Shown piece after piece: positions 16,801 through 26,255 of a stretch of DNA of 64,000 nucleotides; the first letter of the stretch is position 1, and each line of letters opens with the position of its first letter. This stretch comes from Bdellovibrio bacteriovorus (GTDB lineage Bacteria; Bdellovibrionota; Bdellovibrionia; Bdellovibrionales; Bdellovibrionaceae). The notes beneath the pieces were generated by a model. The model was not told the origin of the DNA. It saw only the letters and a list, made by a program, of their open reading frames with translations, and ran no database searches. Made by a program: the position numbers and the translations under genes. The stretch lies in NCBI RefSeq assembly GCF_001592745.1, contig NZ_LUKD01000001.1:937384-1001383 (forward strand). Reading direction: 5' to 3'.

Positions 16801-17955
16801 ATGAAAGCACTTCTGGCGTTGATAATCATCTTTACGGTCGTTGAAGGACAAGCAAATTGCTATGCTAATCCCTCTCGCGAAACCTTAAAAAGCAAGCAAG
16901 GCGAAAAAGTCACGGGTGACATCGTGGCCGCCTGTCAGGCGGAAGGCGAGCCCGTTCGCATGGGCATTAAGGAACTCACTAACGTTCAAAACCTTATTAA
17001 TGCGGCGGAAAAAGACCGTAAGTATCTAGATGAATATTTCGACACGCTGACACAGCTCTTAAATCTGCAAGCACAAAGCAATAATCTCGTCTCTGAAATA
17101 TCCAACTTCAAAGGAAGCTATGAAACAGAGACAGCACAAATCAGTCTTTGGAGCGCACAGCTGGGTTATATCTCTGGCGCCACATCGAAATTGATCGGAA
17201 CATACGAAAAAGCCACCGTCTTGCCGGAAGAACATCCACTTAAAAAACTTCTGGCAGCTCAACGTGCGGCGGAATTTGATGAGACCTTCGAGATCATCGA
17301 GGAATATTTAAAAAGATATCCTGAAGGGCTCCTCAAAGCAAAAACTGCAGATTGGACCCCAATAAAGAAGCTGGAAAAAGACGTCGCCGACGCTAAAGCC
17401 GCATTTGCGCTGGCTCGTCAGCGTTTAGATAAGAGGTCTGCAGATTTCTATAACGGGTTGACGCAGATTCACGGCCCCGAAGTCTCAGCAGTTCGCATCC
17501 AAAGCATTTACTCGAAATTCCGTGACGAAAGTCAGTTGAGTGAGCTTGTTCGTTCTTATCGCTTGCTCCTAGCTCAAGGCATCTATTTGACGGTCAAGGA
17601 CGATATTGAAGGTCAAAAGATTCGCCTCAAAGCGGTGATCGAACGATTAGGTAAGAACGCGCAGTATGTTGACACTGAAATTCAACGAGACCTGAATCTG
17701 CTTATGAAGGCAGAGACGGTATCTGCCGCAAGCACCGCTGAAAAAAGCTATAAACTTCTTCAATCAGCATTAAAGGCTCAGAAGAGTTCACTGCAAAAGA
17801 GCAAACTAACGGCATCTTCAATTGTCAGTCAAAAGATCGAGAGCTGGTTGAAAGAGTCAAACGAAAAGGGTTATGCAACTATTCTTCAACTGAAAGGCGA
17901 GATCCTCTATCGTGAAGCGCAGGCCGCTCTGAAAGTTTCAAAGGTGGCAAAATGA
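16801..17955 (+). CDS. Exported helical protein of unknown function, second gene of the toxin-like cluster
   Basis: The 384-residue protein has an N-terminal signal peptide (MKALLALIIIFTVVEGQANC) and an otherwise mostly helical mature part with several coiled-coil-like stretches. Only two further Cys occur near the N-terminus. No enzyme motif is visible. It begins 2 bases after the previous gene and overlaps the next gene start by 4 bases (ATGA type), so it is tightly coupled to the toxin-like protein. It may act as a scaffold, chaperone or delivery partner. That is inference from position only. Confidence 0.8.
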   Translation: MKALLALIIIFTVVEGQANCYANPSRETLKSKQGEKVTGDIVAACQAEGEPVRMGIKELTNVQNLINAAEKDRKYLDEYFDTLTQLLNLQAQSNNLVSEISNFKGSYETETAQISLWSAQLGYISGATSKLIGTYEKATVLPEEHPLKKLLAAQRAAEFDETFEIIEEYLKRYPEGLLKAKTADWTPIKKLEKDVADAKAAFALARQRLDKRSADFYNGLTQIHGPEVSAVRIQSIYSKFRDESQLSELVRSYRLLLAQGIYLTVKDDIEGQKIRLKAVIERLGKNAQYVDTEIQRDLNLLMKAETVSAASTAEKSYKLLQSALKAQKSSLQKSKLTASSIVSQKIESWLKESNEKGYATILQLKGEILYREAQAALKVSKVAK

Positions 17956-19511
17956 GATTCCTCGTTTTGCTTTTGATTTCATTCTTCACCGCCGCGACTG
18001 CACTGGCTGCGGATTATGGCCGTATAAAAGTGCGCGTCCTTTCACCCAATACGGCCCATCATTGGAAGGTCAGCTTAGCGGCCAACCGCAGTTCTTTGGC
18101 TCAATTTGCTCACGCAACTAGCGGCGATCTCACCGTCAGCTTGAGTCGTCATCATTTGAACTCTTATGGAAGTACGACTGAAATTAGCGCGAACTATGGT
18201 GAGTTTGGTCACCAAGACCAATGTAGTTTTGAATATATCTTGATGTTTTCTTTAGACGGCAAAAGTTGGATGAACATCGGACAGTTCTCGGCACCAAATG
18301 CAGGGGATAGGACGACCATTCCCATCGGTCTTTGCGGTGGAGAGATTTGTTCTTCTGACGGCCGTTTACAAGCCAATATTGACCAACAAAAAATTGAGAT
18401 ACGACAGCAGCGCATTCAAAATGCTCGCAATAATCTGCAAGCTCAGTATCGACAGTTAGAAAACTTAAAAAATTCTTTGAAGAACAAAGCGAAAAGTCCA
18501 GATCTTACAAAAGGATCTCGTGAGCTGGATTTACGCATGAAAGAAAACGAAAAGGACGCCTCAGATAAAAAGAAGCTAGAAGAGCTTAAAAAACTTGAAG
18601 AACAGATGAAACAGGATGTGCCCACAGAGGGACTGGCTGATGAAGCCATGGCGGAAGCCTTGCTTACTGAATCTAACAAGGCTCTAGCTAAAGAACAAAT
18701 GGCGGATCTTAACGGCGTTCTGCCAGAAGAAGCGAGCGATTTAACAGAAGCGTTAAGCGGAGAAAAAGCCCTGTCGGAATTGTCGGCCCAAGAACAAGCC
18801 GCACAAAGAAAGCTGCGAGACTCAGAACCCGAAGACGTTATGGATCTGCTGGAAGATATGTCCATGGCAAAGGCTCAACGCTACTTAATGACTCATCCCG
18901 AAGTCTTTAAAGAGGCCTTGGCTCTGGGCATTCGTTTAACGCCTGCAGGGGACCTCATAGACGCGTGCGAGGCAATCACCGGAACCGAGAACTGTATGCC
19001 GGGCGGTCGCAAGCTCAGCACCACAGAACGCGTTTATGCTGCTGCGGGTGTCGCTATGGGGAATCGACAGATTTGGTCTGGGGTTTCCAAAGGCATCTCA
19101 AAGATGGTGGATGATGTCGGTGATGGTGTTGTTCGAGGATTAGGAAATATCGGCGACTCACCGACCGCACGTGCGATGATGCGACAAGAGGAAGTCACGT
19201 TCAAAGTCGCAGACCGTGTTCAAGGCCAACTGAGTGACCCAAGACTGAAACACCTTCAAGGGAAGTTGACCGTCGACGACATCCAAAAAATGGTTCGTAA
19301 CAAAAATGCGACAGTTGTATATGATACAGAACGAGCTACCATTAACGTGTATCAGCACGTGGACGGCGTACCCGTCAGAATCACGGTCGTGGGTGATCAG
19401 TATAAAATCATCAGTGTTGGACCCTATAATGAAGCCAACACACTAAACCGATTGAAAAGAGGTCGTGATATCCCGATCAATCCAGAAGCAAGGAAGTTGG
19501 ACTATGAGTAA
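17952..19511 (+). CDS. Exported toxin-like protein: beta domain, coiled coil, pre-toxin-like segment, C-terminal toxin-like domain
   Basis: The 519-residue protein has four parts. Residues 1-20 are a Sec signal peptide. Residues 21-140 are a beta-rich domain with three Cys. Residues 145-220 are a Gln/Lys/Glu coiled coil. Residues 328-380 contain LTPAGDLIDACEAITGTENC, which resembles the TG motif of pre-toxin (PT-TG) segments of polymorphic toxins. The last 110 residues form a separate, basic alpha-beta domain (DDIQKMVRNKNATVVYDTE, VDGVPVRITVVGD, KIISVGPYNE). That order resembles the DUF4258/BECR RNase fold. The nuclease idea is inference. An 8-base overlap couples it to a small acidic immunity-like gene. 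Substrate, delivery route and target are unknown. Confidence 0.75.
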   Translation: MRFLVLLLISFFTAATALAADYGRIKVRVLSPNTAHHWKVSLAANRSSLAQFAHATSGDLTVSLSRHHLNSYGSTTEISANYGEFGHQDQCSFEYILMFSLDGKSWMNIGQFSAPNAGDRTTIPIGLCGGEICSSDGRLQANIDQQKIEIRQQRIQNARNNLQAQYRQLENLKNSLKNKAKSPDLTKGSRELDLRMKENEKDASDKKKLEELKKLEEQMKQDVPTEGLADEAMAEALLTESNKALAKEQMADLNGVLPEEASDLTEALSGEKALSELSAQEQAAQRKLRDSEPEDVMDLLEDMSMAKAQRYLMTHPEVFKEALALGIRLTPAGDLIDACEAITGTENCMPGGRKLSTTERVYAAAGVAMGNRQIWSGVSKGISKMVDDVGDGVVRGLGNIGDSPTARAMMRQEEVTFKVADRVQGQLSDPRLKHLQGKLTVDDIQKMVRNKNATVVYDTERATINVYQHVDGVPVRITVVGDQYKIISVGPYNEANTLNRLKRGRDIPINPEARKLDYE

Positions 19512-19776
19512 GTTTGAAATGGGTTCTGATGTCGAAATTAAGAAGCGACAAAATGACCTTGAAAAACTTTTGATTCTGGTTGAGCCCAATAAGGAGCTTT
19601 GGCCGTGGTTTCTTGCTGACGAAGCCACGTTTATGGACATTTATGATGGAAGCTCCGCCGAAGGGGTGGAGCTCTTGCAGAAAAGCTTCCCAGATAAAAA
19701 AATCCGTCTTGAACATGTTTCCTGGGACCTTCCCCGACTTCTAGATTTTCTGTTCGACAAAAAAGCCCTTATCTAG
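19504..19776 (+). CDS. Small acidic protein, candidate immunity protein for the upstream toxin
   Basis: The protein is 90 residues from the ATG at 19504, which overlaps the toxin stop codon (ATGAGTAA). It has no signal peptide or membrane segment, so it stays in the cytoplasm. It is net acidic and helical, and Trp-rich for its size (WPW, and SWDLPRLLDFLF). Size, charge, location and translational coupling are those of an immunity protein. I know no family match. A longer frame opening at 19465 lies inside the toxin coding sequence and is less likely. Confidence 0.68.
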   Translation: MSKFEMGSDVEIKKRQNDLEKLLILVEPNKELWPWFLADEATFMDIYDGSSAEGVELLQKSFPDKKIRLEHVSWDLPRLLDFLFDKKALI

Positions 19777-19870
19777 AGTTGCATTTTAGGTCGCCTATCA
19801 AAACTTTAGACACCTAATAAAGAACCTGTTTTCGCTCTGCCGAGCCAGTTTTTTGCAAGTCTCCGTCGAC

Positions 19871-20698
19871 ATGAGAAAATGGCTCGTTCTTTCCCTTTTG
19901 TTAAGTGCCTGTCAAAGCGACATCCAACCCTCCCCGGCCTTGATTGCGCACGCGGATTCACCGGCTATTGTGGGTGGCGCTGAAGTTTCACATGAAGACG
20001 CCATGACTCGAAAAGCGCTGCACCTTCGTTCCCTTTACAATAAGCAGGTGAAAGACGATGGCAACAAGATCACCACATCCTACAAAGTGCAAGAGTGCAC
20101 GGCGGCGGCTATTTCACCAAGAATCATCCTGACAGCGGCTCATTGTATCGTTGAAAATGCCAACATCGTTCGTATTGAGTTGCCAGTGGAAGACAAAAAG
20201 GCGCTTTATAACGTCATAAAAATCGTGCCCCACCCCGACTACCCCAAAGAAGATACGTCAGACTTGGCTATGATGCTTTTAGAGATTTCGTTGCCTGAAG
20301 ATATAACTATCATGACCTTGCCTGACGCTAAAAAAAACTTAGAACTTAAAACCGTCACGGCCGCAGGTTTTGGCCGAACCAACGGAAAAAAATCTTTGCC
20401 AGGAAATGCAGGGATACTTAGAACCGTCGATCTTGAGATCGCCTCTTATGATCCTAACCTTCCCACTTTTGAAGTCGATCAAACAAAAGGGAGAGGCGTT
20501 TGCCAAGGCGATTCTGGTGGACCGGCAATGGTCACCACCGGCAACGACACGATGATTGTCGGCGTAGTTTCAAAGTCTTTGATTCCACAAACGGAAGATC
20601 CAGATCCCGATTGGTGCAGTTATCGCGGTCAGTACATCAATGTTCAGAACCATATGGACTGGATTCAAAAAACTTTTAACGCTTTATCTTTAGAGTAG
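19871..20698 (+). CDS. Trypsin-like serine protease lipoprotein (S1 family)
   Basis: The protein is about 275 residues. The signal ends in a lipobox (LLLSAC, Cys near residue 13). The mature start IVGGAEVSHE resembles the activation site of trypsins. The catalytic triad is visible: His in LTAAHC, Asp in DTSDLAMMLLE, Ser in GDSGGPA. Cys residues around His and Ser fit the usual disulfides. The ATG at 19871 is chosen over the TTG at 19853 because it begins the signal peptide; neither has a good ribosome site. S1 proteases are common in predatory bacteria. It could process neighbouring exported proteins, but that is inference. Confidence 0.9.
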   Translation: MRKWLVLSLLLSACQSDIQPSPALIAHADSPAIVGGAEVSHEDAMTRKALHLRSLYNKQVKDDGNKITTSYKVQECTAAAISPRIILTAAHCIVENANIVRIELPVEDKKALYNVIKIVPHPDYPKEDTSDLAMMLLEISLPEDITIMTLPDAKKNLELKTVTAAGFGRTNGKKSLPGNAGILRTVDLEIASYDPNLPTFEVDQTKGRGVCQGDSGGPAMVTTGNDTMIVGVVSKSLIPQTEDPDPDWCSYRGQYINVQNHMDWIQKTFNALSLE

Positions 20699-20704
20699 AG
20701 ATAC

Positions 20705-21922
20705 ATGAAACAAGTCAAAGCCTTCTTAATTTTATTAGGACTTTGTGGTGCCATGAGCGCCCAGGCTTTGACGTCCACGAACGTTCTTCCCGAAGGCATC
20801 AACAGTCCTTCCTTCCGCTTTGGCAAAATTGATGGCATCGATGAAAAGTACATCGAAGACGGTACGCTGATGAAGCTCGGTGACTATAAGTCCGTCGTCT
20901 TTGATGCGCCGACTTTAGCTAAGTTTAATTCCGATGCGAAAAGATTGATCGATGCTTTGAATAGTTTCGGCGCTCACAGCTTGGGAAGCGATTTCAATTT
21001 AGGTGTTTTACGTGTTCACACGAAACCCACCGTCCAATATTTTGCTCCGGTCTTCGCAAGAGGTCTCACTAAAAAATGGACTCTGGGCCTAGGGCTTCCT
21101 GTTGTCACCTATAAAAACACCGTTTCGATTTCCCAGCAGTTTTCCAACATCGAATACTACCGCGAGCAATTTTCCGGACTCAGTGCAGAGCTCGATAGCG
21201 CTTTAAATACGAATTTAGCCGTGGCTACTCAACAGACGCTGAAGCAAAAAGGTTATCAACCTTTAGCAAATCAGGACGAAACTTTTTTAGGGGACGTGCA
21301 ACTTGCCAGCGTTTACAAGTTTTATGAAGACGGCAAACAAGCCATTGTCTATCAAGCCCAGGTGAATTTACCGACGGGACCCGCCTACGATCCAGACAAT
21401 CTTGCTGCTTTAAATATTTTTGGAAGAACAAATATCAATAACACGATCGCCTATTCACGAAAAATGGGAAAGAGTTTCAGCCTCGTTCCCTATCTTTCTT
21501 ATATCTATAACGTTCCAGATAAAATCACGGCGCGTGTTCCTTTGGACGAGGACGACACTTTGCCAGATCTCGCATCCAAAGAAGAAGTGAATCGCGCCTT
21601 GGGTGATACCACAACACTGGGAAGCAACTTGTTTTATGAAATGAGTGACAGTTGGACCTTTGGTGGTGGCTATGAATACTCCACAAAGTTTGAAGATCAA
21701 TTCTCAGGAACAAAAAATTCTCGCTATGATCTGCTGGCGCTGAACACCGAGATGCGCGCGCAAAGGGTGAAAGCGGAAGTTTCTTACAGTTCCGTGAAAT
21801 CGTATTTCAAAAAAACCGCGGTCATTCCAATGATTGTGTCCCTGGAAGTTTCTGACGTGATTGCGGGCGTGAATGTAGAGCGCCAGTTAGTGCAAGAGCT
21901 GAACTTGATGATGTTTTTTTAA
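20705..21922 (+). CDS. Outer-membrane beta-barrel protein
   Basis: The 405-residue protein has a signal peptide (MKQVKAFLILLGLCGAMSAQ). The mature part has many alternating hydrophobic, aromatic-ended strands (VQYFAPVFARGLTKKWTLGL, WTFGGGYEYSTKF) and ends in Phe (LNLMMFF), as expected for a BAM-inserted barrel. It starts 6 bases after the protease stop, in the same operon. The substrate or pore function is not visible from the sequence. Confidence 0.78.
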   Translation: MKQVKAFLILLGLCGAMSAQALTSTNVLPEGINSPSFRFGKIDGIDEKYIEDGTLMKLGDYKSVVFDAPTLAKFNSDAKRLIDALNSFGAHSLGSDFNLGVLRVHTKPTVQYFAPVFARGLTKKWTLGLGLPVVTYKNTVSISQQFSNIEYYREQFSGLSAELDSALNTNLAVATQQTLKQKGYQPLANQDETFLGDVQLASVYKFYEDGKQAIVYQAQVNLPTGPAYDPDNLAALNIFGRTNINNTIAYSRKMGKSFSLVPYLSYIYNVPDKITARVPLDEDDTLPDLASKEEVNRALGDTTTLGSNLFYEMSDSWTFGGGYEYSTKFEDQFSGTKNSRYDLLALNTEMRAQRVKAEVSYSSVKSYFKKTAVIPMIVSLEVSDVIAGVNVERQLVQELNLMMFF

Positions 21923-21932
21923 AGGATTTTAA

Positions 21933-24500
21933 ATGAAAGCCGGCATTAAAATTCTTATTTCATCCCTTCTCGCTTTGAGTGCATGTGCGCCGAAGCCCGA
22001 AGAGCGTCGTTTCGAGAGTCCACGAAGCACTTTTGGTCCCAAGTCGAAGGATGCTGATTTAAACGCACGTCTTCGCTCTTTCAATCGGGAAGCGCCTCCC
22101 CTGACGTGGCAGGGCACTGTTTTAACTGCTGACTTCTTTGAACAAGCTGAAAATCTAATTGCGCTTGGCAACCTTCGCGACGATGAAGCCTTAAAGAATA
22201 AAGGACTTCAATGGATTCAAAATTTCTATGCGCAACCGAATGCAACGACGTTGGTGCCTTTGGCTCAAACTCCGTTTGCCTCTTTGGCTGCCGCCCAAAC
22301 TCAGGAAGAAGTCCGAAAGACCTTAGAAGAAGTCGCTATTGACCTAGAAAAATCAAGACTTGTTCTTTCAGGAGCCATCTTAAATTTGGGCCATGGCTAC
22401 CCCTGGCCTCAGCAGCCAGAAACTCTGGCGGGACTGCTTTTACATGTAGAAAGATTCGCCGAAGCCATTCTTGGTTCGATCGACGGGTTGGACATGCCTG
22501 ACATGATTAAGGATGGCGTGAAAACAGAACTTCGTCTTCAAACGAAGCCTTTGTTTTCAGACCTTCAGCGCTTGATGGTCGATTTGCAAAACGCTAAGAC
22601 CCTGAATCAAACTTTAAACCTTGTTGAAAAAGTCATTAAAGACTTCGAAGTGGCAGTTCCCCCGGAACTTCAAAAAAGCTTACAGCAGGGCCGCCTGATC
22701 GCAACGGGTTTAGATGCAATTCAAGAAGAACCTCAAGCCGGACTCACAGTCCTCATCGATATCTGGAAAATTCTTACCCCGGCCGAAAAGGAAAGTTACT
22801 TTAAGCCGGTCAATGAAGACCTTTACGACTTCCTGACAAATCAAGACGACAAAGAACTGGATTGCCTAAGAAAAGAAGGCTGTTCGGGTGGCCTGTTTAA
22901 AGGTATTGCGAAGAAAGTCTTCATTCTGCCAAAAATAAAAAAGTATGGACTGCAACAACTACGTCAAGAGATGAACGAAAAGACCAAGGGTTATGTTCAA
23001 TCTGAAATTGAGAAGTTTGCGCAAAATTTCGTGAAAGAGCTTCCAGCCCTCTTCGTGGAAAAAATTGATGCGGGCTTGGTTGCAAAAAGCAAAGAGCTTG
23101 CCGGCGTACAATCAAATTATGGTGATTACATCAAAAAGCTTTTTGCGACCTGGTCCGAAAAAGTTCTGCCAGAGACGAAAGGTCAATTGCCTGGTTTTGA
23201 AGCCTCGCACATCAAAGTTCAGCTTTCGAACAAAACAGCGCTGACCTTGCAGCCTCAAGGTTCCATCACAGAAGTCCAAGCTGAAAATATTGGACCTTCT
23301 TTAAGTGCAAATAGCATTCTTCTGGAATACGGTGCTCCGGAAACAGCTCAAAGTTTTCAGGCGGCGTTATCCCAAGTTAACAAGCTTGTCAGCATTGGCG
23401 GGTATCGTGATGTGAACGGCAACTTGATCCCGGCTCTTCTGTCTCCGGTAGAATCGGCGAAGACACCTTTAGACATCATGAATCTCGCTGAGTCCGAATT
23501 TTCATACCGCATTCCCGACAAGATCCGTCTGCAGGATGGCTTTCATGCGAATGAAGAAATGGCTTACGAAAAGAACTTTTCAGCGGCTGCCTTTGCGTCA
23601 CAAATTCACGGTCTCAGCCGCATGATGCGCGTGATGGCAGACTGGAAGGATACGAATTTTGATAAAACACTGGGAAAAATTAAAGCGCAAGAATTGACCG
23701 GTGAAATTCAGGCCGAGGCTTTGAACCGGTCTCTTTTCCCCAAAGATATGCTCTTCACTTTGAATTTGGGTGACGTTGCGGTTTTGCTTCAAGATATTAC
23801 AAAAAAATCGACACCGGTGTTTTTACTAACACTCGATAAAAAATTATTGTGGGCCGATCAATATGCGACGACCACAGAGACAGCGGTGATGGGTGGAATT
23901 GTCGACATTAAGGCCGGAAGAAAATCCAATGCCGTAAAAACTCGAGACATGGCTAAGTTTATCCTCGCCATTGCCGAGTTCTTAGAGGCCACAGAAGGTG
24001 TAGAGAACACCAAATCGTCAATTCTTCGAGAAAAGAACGCGGAAGGATTAAGTGCCTTAGACACATTGCTGGACGGACGACGCGACCTCAAACTTCTGAC
24101 CGTAGCCCTTGCTAACTTTTTATCGAATCAATTGATGAATGAAAAGTCATTGCTACCGTCTTATTATTATCTCAATAAGCTTCAACCTTCGAATAATCCC
24201 GAAGTGAATGCCGAAGAGCAGGCCCTGAGCATCCGCGCGCTTCTGAAGGCGGCAGAAGTAACCGAGTTAGAAACATACAAGTGGTCGGCGCTCGAAATTT
24301 ATTACGGCATGAATAGGCATCTTTATAACGATAAAGAGGGGTTTTATATTCATGGCGATGGAACGAAACTGGATTTCCCGCAGAAGGTGAACGTAATCCT
24401 AGCGTTAGAAACAGTTCGTCCACATCTGAACAAAGAAAGCCGTCAGCAATTGGATAAAATCCAACTGCCGTGGATTCGCTCTTTACAGTCTTTGAAGTGA
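21933..24500 (+). CDS. Large lipoprotein of unknown function
   Basis: The 855-residue protein has a lipobox (LLALSAC, Cys near 19). The mature part is largely helical with no enzyme motif I recognise. It begins 10 bases after the beta-barrel gene and ends 1 base before the convergent DciA-like gene. As the third gene in the protease/barrel/lipoprotein set it may be surface-exposed or periplasmic and work with the barrel. Function unknown. Confidence 0.8.
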   Translation: MKAGIKILISSLLALSACAPKPEERRFESPRSTFGPKSKDADLNARLRSFNREAPPLTWQGTVLTADFFEQAENLIALGNLRDDEALKNKGLQWIQNFYAQPNATTLVPLAQTPFASLAAAQTQEEVRKTLEEVAIDLEKSRLVLSGAILNLGHGYPWPQQPETLAGLLLHVERFAEAILGSIDGLDMPDMIKDGVKTELRLQTKPLFSDLQRLMVDLQNAKTLNQTLNLVEKVIKDFEVAVPPELQKSLQQGRLIATGLDAIQEEPQAGLTVLIDIWKILTPAEKESYFKPVNEDLYDFLTNQDDKELDCLRKEGCSGGLFKGIAKKVFILPKIKKYGLQQLRQEMNEKTKGYVQSEIEKFAQNFVKELPALFVEKIDAGLVAKSKELAGVQSNYGDYIKKLFATWSEKVLPETKGQLPGFEASHIKVQLSNKTALTLQPQGSITEVQAENIGPSLSANSILLEYGAPETAQSFQAALSQVNKLVSIGGYRDVNGNLIPALLSPVESAKTPLDIMNLAESEFSYRIPDKIRLQDGFHANEEMAYEKNFSAAAFASQIHGLSRMMRVMADWKDTNFDKTLGKIKAQELTGEIQAEALNRSLFPKDMLFTLNLGDVAVLLQDITKKSTPVFLLTLDKKLLWADQYATTTETAVMGGIVDIKAGRKSNAVKTRDMAKFILAIAEFLEATEGVENTKSSILREKNAEGLSALDTLLDGRRDLKLLTVALANFLSNQLMNEKSLLPSYYYLNKLQPSNNPEVNAEEQALSIRALLKAAEVTELETYKWSALEIYYGMNRHLYNDKEGFYIHGDGTKLDFPQKVNVILALETVRPHLNKESRQQLDKIQLPWIRSLQSLK

Positions 24501-24501
24501 T

Positions 24502-24897
24502 TTAGTCGTTGTCGTCTTCGGGAGCGATCTTTTGAATCATCTCTCGGAAACCCTGTTGATCCGCCGAAGGAACTTCGCGGCGGTCCAGAGTGAACTTGAT
24601 ATATTTTACAAAATTCTTCTCAAATTTTTGGTTGATGGTGTCACGAATGTGATTCCCCATAAAACTCATCTGTTGCATCCAGGTTGAGTTTCGCACCCAA
24701 ACATACAAAACACCGCGCTGAAAACCGACAGGCTCGGCATTTTTCGCAATGGTGGGCCCCACGACTTCTTCCCATTTCGCCCACAATTTCCAACGCATAA
24801 ATTGCTCTGACAATGGCGACTTGCCATTTTCAAAAAGACTCTGTAGTACTTCCGAGCCGATAGAAAATTTACGCTTGGGTTTGTTTGTGTAATCCAT
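24502..24897 (-). CDS. DUF721 (DciA-like) protein
   Basis: The 131-residue protein carries the DUF721 pattern (KLWAKWEEVVGPTIAKNAEP, then VLYVWVRNSTWMQQMSFM). DciA, in the same superfamily, loads the replicative helicase in bacteria that lack DnaC. Whether this small version does so is not shown. It diverges from trmFO with only 23 bases between the two starts, so each promoter must overlap the other gene. Confidence 0.8.
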   Translation of the reverse strand: MDYTNKPKRKFSIGSEVLQSLFENGKSPLSEQFMRWKLWAKWEEVVGPTIAKNAEPVGFQRGVLYVWVRNSTWMQQMSFMGNHIRDTINQKFEKNFVKYIKFTLDRREVPSADQQGFREMIQKIAPEDDND

Positions 24898-24920
24898 CTC
24901 AGAAAAGGTCTACCACAAAG

Positions 24921-26243
24921 ATGACAAATTTCACTCAAAATCAAAAAATTACAGTGGTTGGTGCAGGGCTCGCAGGCTCGGAATGCGCATTACAATTGGC
25001 TGACATGGGATATCAAGTCGTTCTTTACGAAATGCGCGACAAAACCATGACGCCTGCTCATAAAACTCACAAGTTCGCAGAGCTTGTTTGTTCGAATTCT
25101 TTTGGCAGTTTGGGAGAGCACTCCGCACCAGGACAATTGAAGTGGGAAGCAAAAAAAATGAATTCCCACATCTTGGATGCGGCCTTCAAAGCTCAAGTTC
25201 CAGCAGGCCAAGCTTTAGGAATGGACCGCGAAGTCTTTTCTGAAATCGTCACCGAGAAAATTAAAAATCATCCTCGAATCGAAGTTCGCAACGATGTGGT
25301 AACATCGCTGAGTTCACTTCCGCGCCCGACCGTCATCGCCACGGGCCCTTTGACTCATGACGAACTCGCCGAAGACATGCGCAAACATTTCGGCGACGAA
25401 TTTCTTTACTTCTTCGACGCCATTGCGCCAATCATTGACGCCGATACCATCAACACGGAAATCGCGTGGAAAGCCGACCGTTACGATAAAGGCACGGGCG
25501 ACTACTACAACTGTCCGATGAACAAAGAAGAATACAATCGGTTCATCGAAGAAATCAAAAACGCACGTAAGATCGAACCAAAACATTTCGAGACGACGAA
25601 CTTTTTTGAAGGCTGCATGCCGATTGAAGTGATGGTGGACCGTGGTCCTCAGACTCTGCGTTTCGGTCCCATGAAACCGATCGGCTTGGATGATCCACGC
25701 ACAGGTCGTTATCCTTGGGCCGTCGTCCAATTAAGACAAGACAACAAAGAAGGCACGGCCTACAACATGGTCGGCTTTCAAACTCGCATGGCGTACGGAG
25801 AACAAGTGCGCGTCTTCCGCATGATTCCAGGGTTAGAAAATGCAGAGTTCCTAAAGCTAGGAAGCATTCACCGCAACCTCTTCATCAATTCTCCGAAAAG
25901 ATTGAATCAAGATTTGTCCTCCAAGAATGATCCTTGGTTGTTCTTTGCGGGCCAAATCACAGGTGTCGAAGGATACTTCGAATCGACGTGTACGGGACTG
26001 ATGGTCGCGCATTTCTTGAATCAAAAACTTCAAGACCGCCCTTTCACACCACCACCAAGAGCCAGCGCCTTTGGTTCTTTGTTAGAAGCAATCACGGATC
26101 CTACAAGAGCAGAGCACTTCCAACCTACGAACATCAACTTCGCCCTTCTTCCACCATTGGCAGAAAAAGAGCGCGACAAAGAACTTCGCAAGAAAAAGCA
26201 AATCACTTTAGCTCGCGAAGCTTTGCAAAACTGGAATCCCTAA
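24921..26243 (+). CDS. trmFO: tRNA (m5U54) methyltransferase TrmFO
   Basis: The protein is 440 residues from the ATG at 24921. A longer frame from 24885 adds a polar stretch before the FAD fold. The N-terminal dinucleotide-binding motif is VVGAGLAGSECA. Family signatures VCSNSFGSL, NCPMNKEEYNRF and QITGVEGYFEST are present. TrmFO uses methylenetetrahydrofolate and FAD to methylate uridine 54 in the tRNA T loop. Length matches the family (about 435-450). Confidence 0.96.
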   Translation: MTNFTQNQKITVVGAGLAGSECALQLADMGYQVVLYEMRDKTMTPAHKTHKFAELVCSNSFGSLGEHSAPGQLKWEAKKMNSHILDAAFKAQVPAGQALGMDREVFSEIVTEKIKNHPRIEVRNDVVTSLSSLPRPTVIATGPLTHDELAEDMRKHFGDEFLYFFDAIAPIIDADTINTEIAWKADRYDKGTGDYYNCPMNKEEYNRFIEEIKNARKIEPKHFETTNFFEGCMPIEVMVDRGPQTLRFGPMKPIGLDDPRTGRYPWAVVQLRQDNKEGTAYNMVGFQTRMAYGEQVRVFRMIPGLENAEFLKLGSIHRNLFINSPKRLNQDLSSKNDPWLFFAGQITGVEGYFESTCTGLMVAHFLNQKLQDRPFTPPPRASAFGSLLEAITDPTRAEHFQPTNINFALLPPLAEKERDKELRKKKQITLAREALQNWNP

Positions 26244-26255
26244 GGGCCAAAGCCT

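Noticed and set aside
25314-25730. Minus-strand open frame of 138 codons inside trmFO
   Set aside because: Antisense to a clear, conserved enzyme; no start signal and no recognisable protein.
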